Source: Planctomicrobium sp.
GTDB taxonomy: Bacteria; Planctomycetota; Planctomycetia; Planctomycetales; Planctomycetaceae
DNA: 8,598 nt
Reading direction: 5' to 3'
NCBI GenBank assembly: GCA_018659505.1
Contig: JABJMI010000334.1
Location: 1-8,598 of the forward strand
Position numbers and translations under genes: made by a program. Positions 7,026 to 8,598 of the stretch are shown here, in pieces; the first letter of the stretch is position 1, and every line of letters starts with the position of its first letter. Under the pieces are notes generated by a model. It ran no database searches, was not told where the DNA came from, and saw only the letters and a program-made list of their open reading frames with translations.

Positions 7026-7469
7026 TCATGCCGTGAATGTTTCCTCAGCTACTTTTTCATCCCAAACCTTTCCCCAAGGACCATTCCGTAAAAGGTTCTT
7101 GCAATACCCAGACTTTTCTCCTTGGATGATCATCGCCGTCGGTGTCTGATGAAGAAGAACCAACACCGATTCGCCATCTCCCGACCAAATGAATTGCCAA
7201 GCTTCCATACGTGGTTGCTCATCAACGACCAGCGGCTGAGTATAACCCTTCGCTGCCGGTGGAGGTCCACCCTGGTAATTCTTGATTTGATCCACATCCG
7301 GAGCAGGAATTCGGTTGTAGATCCAGATGTCTGCAACGGGCTTCCTGGAATTCTTTTCCGTGAGATAGAGCCAAGCCGAAATTCCATCATCCTCAACGAC
7401 TGCCACCCGATTAGATTCGTGATGTAGTGACTCTATCATGAAACTCTCTTCTTGATCGTTTTTGAGCAT
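7026..7469 (-). CDS. Conserved-looking 147-aa protein, unknown function
   Basis: No domain is recognised. The protein is soluble, with no signal peptide or membrane helix. It has a mid-protein aromatic stretch, 'DIWIYNRIPAP' (47-57), then 'YQGGPPPAAKGY' (65-76), a hydrophobic strand pair 'AWQFIWSGDGESVLVLL' (90-106), and an 'NGPWGKVWDE' motif (129-138) near the C-terminus. These Gly/Pro/Trp clusters look like a real conserved, mainly beta-strand family. The start ATG (7467-7469) lies 8 bp after the GNAT stop; the GNAT stop TAG plus the next G forms a TAGG that could serve as its Shine-Dalgarno, so translation may be coupled. An alternative ATG at codon 11 (7437-7439) has a better purine run (AAGAAGAGAG) upstream. 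The close linkage to an acetyltransferase suggests a shared process, but none can be named. Confidence 0.8.
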   Translation of the reverse strand: MLKNDQEESFMIESLHHESNRVAVVEDDGISAWLYLTEKNSRKPVADIWIYNRIPAPDVDQIKNYQGGPPPAAKGYTQPLVVDEQPRMEAWQFIWSGDGESVLVLLHQTPTAMIIQGEKSGYCKNLLRNGPWGKVWDEKVAEETFTA

Positions 7470-7477
7470 TCTGAAAC

Positions 7478-7942
7478 CTATTCAACCCATTCCAAACGAT
7501 GAACTCGCTGTACAAATCCTTCTTTCTCGTAAAGCTTCAAAGCAGCCACATTGCCCGCCATGACATCAATGTAAATCGGGACCGCTTTGTGTTCTTTCAA
7601 CCATTGTAACGAACGTTGTACGAATCGAAGAGCGATCCCTTGTTGGCGATGTTCTTGATCGACAAATAAAGATGCAAGTTCGCCCGCACCTACTTTATCA
7701 ATGACAGAGATACAAAACGCAATGTTGAGTCCCTCAACTTGAGCAATCTCTACGAGTAAGGCTCCATTTTGTGCGGATTCTTTCAAGCCGCTAACTCGGT
7801 CAGTGAAGTTTCCCCCTCGAAGACTTTCACTCCAGGTTGAGAAATTTTCAATATGAAAATCCTTCAGCTTCAGCCAGAGATCTTCCACTTCCGGAAGTAA
7901 TTCTTCTCCCCCAGATAAAAAGTTTACTGCTTTAGAGTTCAA
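7478..7942 (-). CDS. GNAT-family N-acetyltransferase
   Basis: The product should transfer an acetyl group from acetyl-CoA to an amine. The substrate is unknown; the best-known possibilities are small amines, amino acids, antibiotics and protein N-termini. The 154 aa cover a complete single GNAT fold. Motif A is 'LASLFVDQEHRQQGIALRF' (89-107), with the R/Q-x-x-G-x-A pyrophosphate loop at 99-104. Motif B is 'NVAALKLYEKEGF' (131-143), including the Tyr near the CoA thiol. The first 60 residues, the usual substrate-determining part, show nothing I can read. The start is TTG (7940-7942), supported by AGAGG (7955-7951) eight bases upstream and an in-frame stop further up with no better start. It is the first gene of the minus-strand run and is followed after 8 bp by the 147-aa gene. 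It diverges from the GntR gene, which may regulate it. Confidence 0.9.
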   Translation of the reverse strand: MNSKAVNFLSGGEELLPEVEDLWLKLKDFHIENFSTWSESLRGGNFTDRVSGLKESAQNGALLVEIAQVEGLNIAFCISVIDKVGAGELASLFVDQEHRQQGIALRFVQRSLQWLKEHKAVPIYIDVMAGNVAALKLYEKEGFVQRVHRLEWVE

Positions 7943-7950
7943 GTGTATTT

Positions 7951-7955
7951 CCTCT
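7951..7955 (-). promoter_or_regulatory. Shine-Dalgarno deciding the GNAT TTG start
   Basis: AGAGG on the minus strand, eight bases before TTG 7942-7940, is one of the better ribosome sites in the window. It supports a TTG start, since no ATG or GTG lies between it and the upstream in-frame stop. Confidence 0.65.
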
Positions 7956-7962
7956 GCCTGAG

Positions 7963-8022
7963 GTTTACCTGAATTGGAGGGTTACTAAAGGTAAGTTTAC
8001 CTCTCAATGAGATTCTTAACCT
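7963..8022. repeat. Three spaced copies of an AGGTAAAC-like motif upstream of the GNAT gene
   Basis: On the plus strand GTTTACCT occurs at 7963-7970 and 7995-8002, and the variant CTTAACCT at 8015-8022. Starts are 32 and 20 bp apart, near three and two helical turns. The first two copies are embedded in short palindromes: AGGT-TT-ACCT (7961-7970) and AGGTAA-GT-TTACCT (7989-8002). A regulator-binding array is possible. Confidence 0.45.
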
Positions 8023-8198
8023 CTTACTAAGTTGACAGTAATGAGTTTTCCCTTGGATGAAAACTGGAACTGTCGTGACTTTCAAATTGTATCTCGCATT
8101 GCGATTTGGGCGTTCATCTCATGAGTATTGAACGGTTTCTTCAATAGGGTCATAGCAGATCATCCTTAAAGAAATTTTAGCAGTATAGAATTTTCTTA

Positions 8199-8225
8199 TT
8201 GACAGCAACTGACAACTGTTATCAC
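8199..8225 (+). promoter_or_regulatory. Candidate promoter of the GntR gene
   Basis: A perfect -35 hexamer TTGACA (8199-8204) is followed after 15 bp by TATCAC (8220-8225), a 4-of-6 match to the -10 consensus with slightly short spacing. It lies 28 bp before the start codon. The -35 is convincing, the -10 less so. Confidence 0.4.
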
Positions 8226-8233
8226 TTGGTTGT
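8212..8233. promoter_or_regulatory. Candidate operator over the GntR promoter
   Basis: ACAAC (8212-8216) and GTTGT (8229-8233) are inverted copies spaced by 12 bp and straddle the putative -10. Just before, CAACTG occurs twice with a 7-bp period (8206-8211, 8213-8218). Autorepression is common for YtrA-type regulators, so this is a plausible but unproven binding site. Confidence 0.3.
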
Positions 8234-8252
8234 TTTACTGTGAAGGTTGTGA

Positions 8253-8598
8253 ATGCTAGTTCGTATAGAAAAAGGCTCGGCGATTCCGTTGTCGCGACAG
8301 ATTGCGGATCAGATCCGAGCACAATGTCTTTCGGGACGCTTGCAACCAGGGATGCAAATTCCCTCGGTTCGACAATTGGCTCGTGAGTTGGCTGTCAATC
8401 AGAATACAGTTCTCCGGGTCTACGAGAAGTTGACCGTTGAGGATTTACTCGAAATGAGGCACGGTGAGGGAACCTACGTTTCTGCAAAGGTTCCATTAGG
8501 GAAGCTGAATGGGCAGCGAAATCAGTTTTTCGACGAACTGACTCATCTCGTTCGCCAGGGGCGCATGCTGGGAATTGATGCTCCCGGGCTTCATGCAC
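8253..8598 (+). CDS. GntR-family (YtrA-like) transcriptional regulator, 5' part
   Basis: The first 115 residues are present and the window ends inside the gene. Residues 11-77 are a winged helix: 'IPLSRQIADQIRAQCLSGRL', then 'QIPSVRQLARELAVNQNTVLRVYEKL' as the helix-turn-helix, and the wing 'RHGEGTYVS'. From about residue 90 a short helical segment (FFDELTHLVRQGRMLGID) starts where larger GntR classes would begin an effector or aminotransferase domain; this fits the compact YtrA subfamily of about 120-135 residues. Such regulators usually repress their own operon, often ABC-transporter genes placed just downstream, so a transporter may lie beyond the window edge. The ATG (8253-8255) has AAGG six bases upstream and is preceded by a TTGACA-type promoter. 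It diverges from the GNAT run. The product is confidently GntR; the subfamily is likely. Confidence 0.92.
   Translation, partial: MLVRIEKGSAIPLSRQIADQIRAQCLSGRLQPGMQIPSVRQLARELAVNQNTVLRVYEKLTVEDLLEMRHGEGTYVSAKVPLGKLNGQRNQFFDELTHLVRQGRMLGIDAPGLHA

Larger units (their letters stand above)
7943..8252. other. 310-bp divergent spacer between the GNAT and GntR genes
   Basis: This must hold the control regions of both divergent units. I see the GNAT Shine-Dalgarno (7951-7955), the AGGTAAAC-like copies (7963-8022), an isolated TTGACA at 8032-8037 without a good -10, and the GntR promoter and inverted repeat near 8199-8233. A 27-codon plus-strand frame at 8041-8124 has no ribosome site and is not accepted as a gene. 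Confidence 0.6.

Noticed and set aside
8041..8124. 27-codon plus-strand frame before the GntR gene, possible leader peptide
   Set aside because: No Shine-Dalgarno, no run of regulatory codons, and no attenuator hairpin follows.
8119..8598. Minus-strand frames across the GntR region (8119-8322 and 8395-8598)
   Set aside because: The GntR winged helix reads clearly on the plus strand with a good ribosome site; these frames have no family pattern.

Overview
The window looks like chromosomal DNA from a moderate-GC member of the Planctomycetota. The evidence is a combination of features: a secreted formylglycine-type sulfatase, an ECF-like sigma factor next to a membrane-anchored Ser/Thr protein kinase with a planctomycete-style N-terminus, several TTG/GTG starts, weak or absent Shine-Dalgarno sites, and GC-rich palindromes in the spacers. 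The phylum call is an inference from gene style; no rRNA or other marker is present.

Layout from left to right. (1) The last codons of a plus-strand VOC/glyoxalase-like gene (1-71) converge on ilvD (304-1983, minus), which ends in a clear intrinsic terminator at 235-268. (2) The ilvD leader (1984-2251) holds three structured elements: a CTAG-rich tandem repeat against the start codon, a 7-bp inverted repeat, and a GC-rich double palindrome. (3) A secreted sulfatase (2603-4042, minus) is followed 9 bp later by a small two-helix membrane protein (2252-2593). (4) A 567-bp spacer (4043-4609) has a TATAAT box for the sulfatase but no convincing gene. (5) A four-gene minus-strand run follows: GNAT acetyltransferase (7478-7942), an unrecognised 147-aa protein (7026-7469), a sigma factor (6295-6936) and a Ser/Thr kinase (4610-6238). 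The first two genes are tightly spaced, and the sigma and kinase genes are separated only by a perfect 8-bp hairpin. (6) Across a 310-bp divergent spacer lies the start of a YtrA-type GntR regulator (8253 onward, plus), cut by the window edge.

The genes fall into separate functional units: branched-chain amino acid synthesis (ilvD), sulfated-substrate breakdown outside the cytoplasm (sulfatase), and a probable signalling unit in which a membrane kinase and an adjacent sigma factor form one circuit. The kinase/sigma pair and its inter-gene hairpin are the most interesting part. The pairing itself is a known planctomycete theme; the regulatory details proposed here are inference. I see no CRISPR array, tRNA, rRNA, insertion sequence or phage gene, and nothing I would call a wholly new system.
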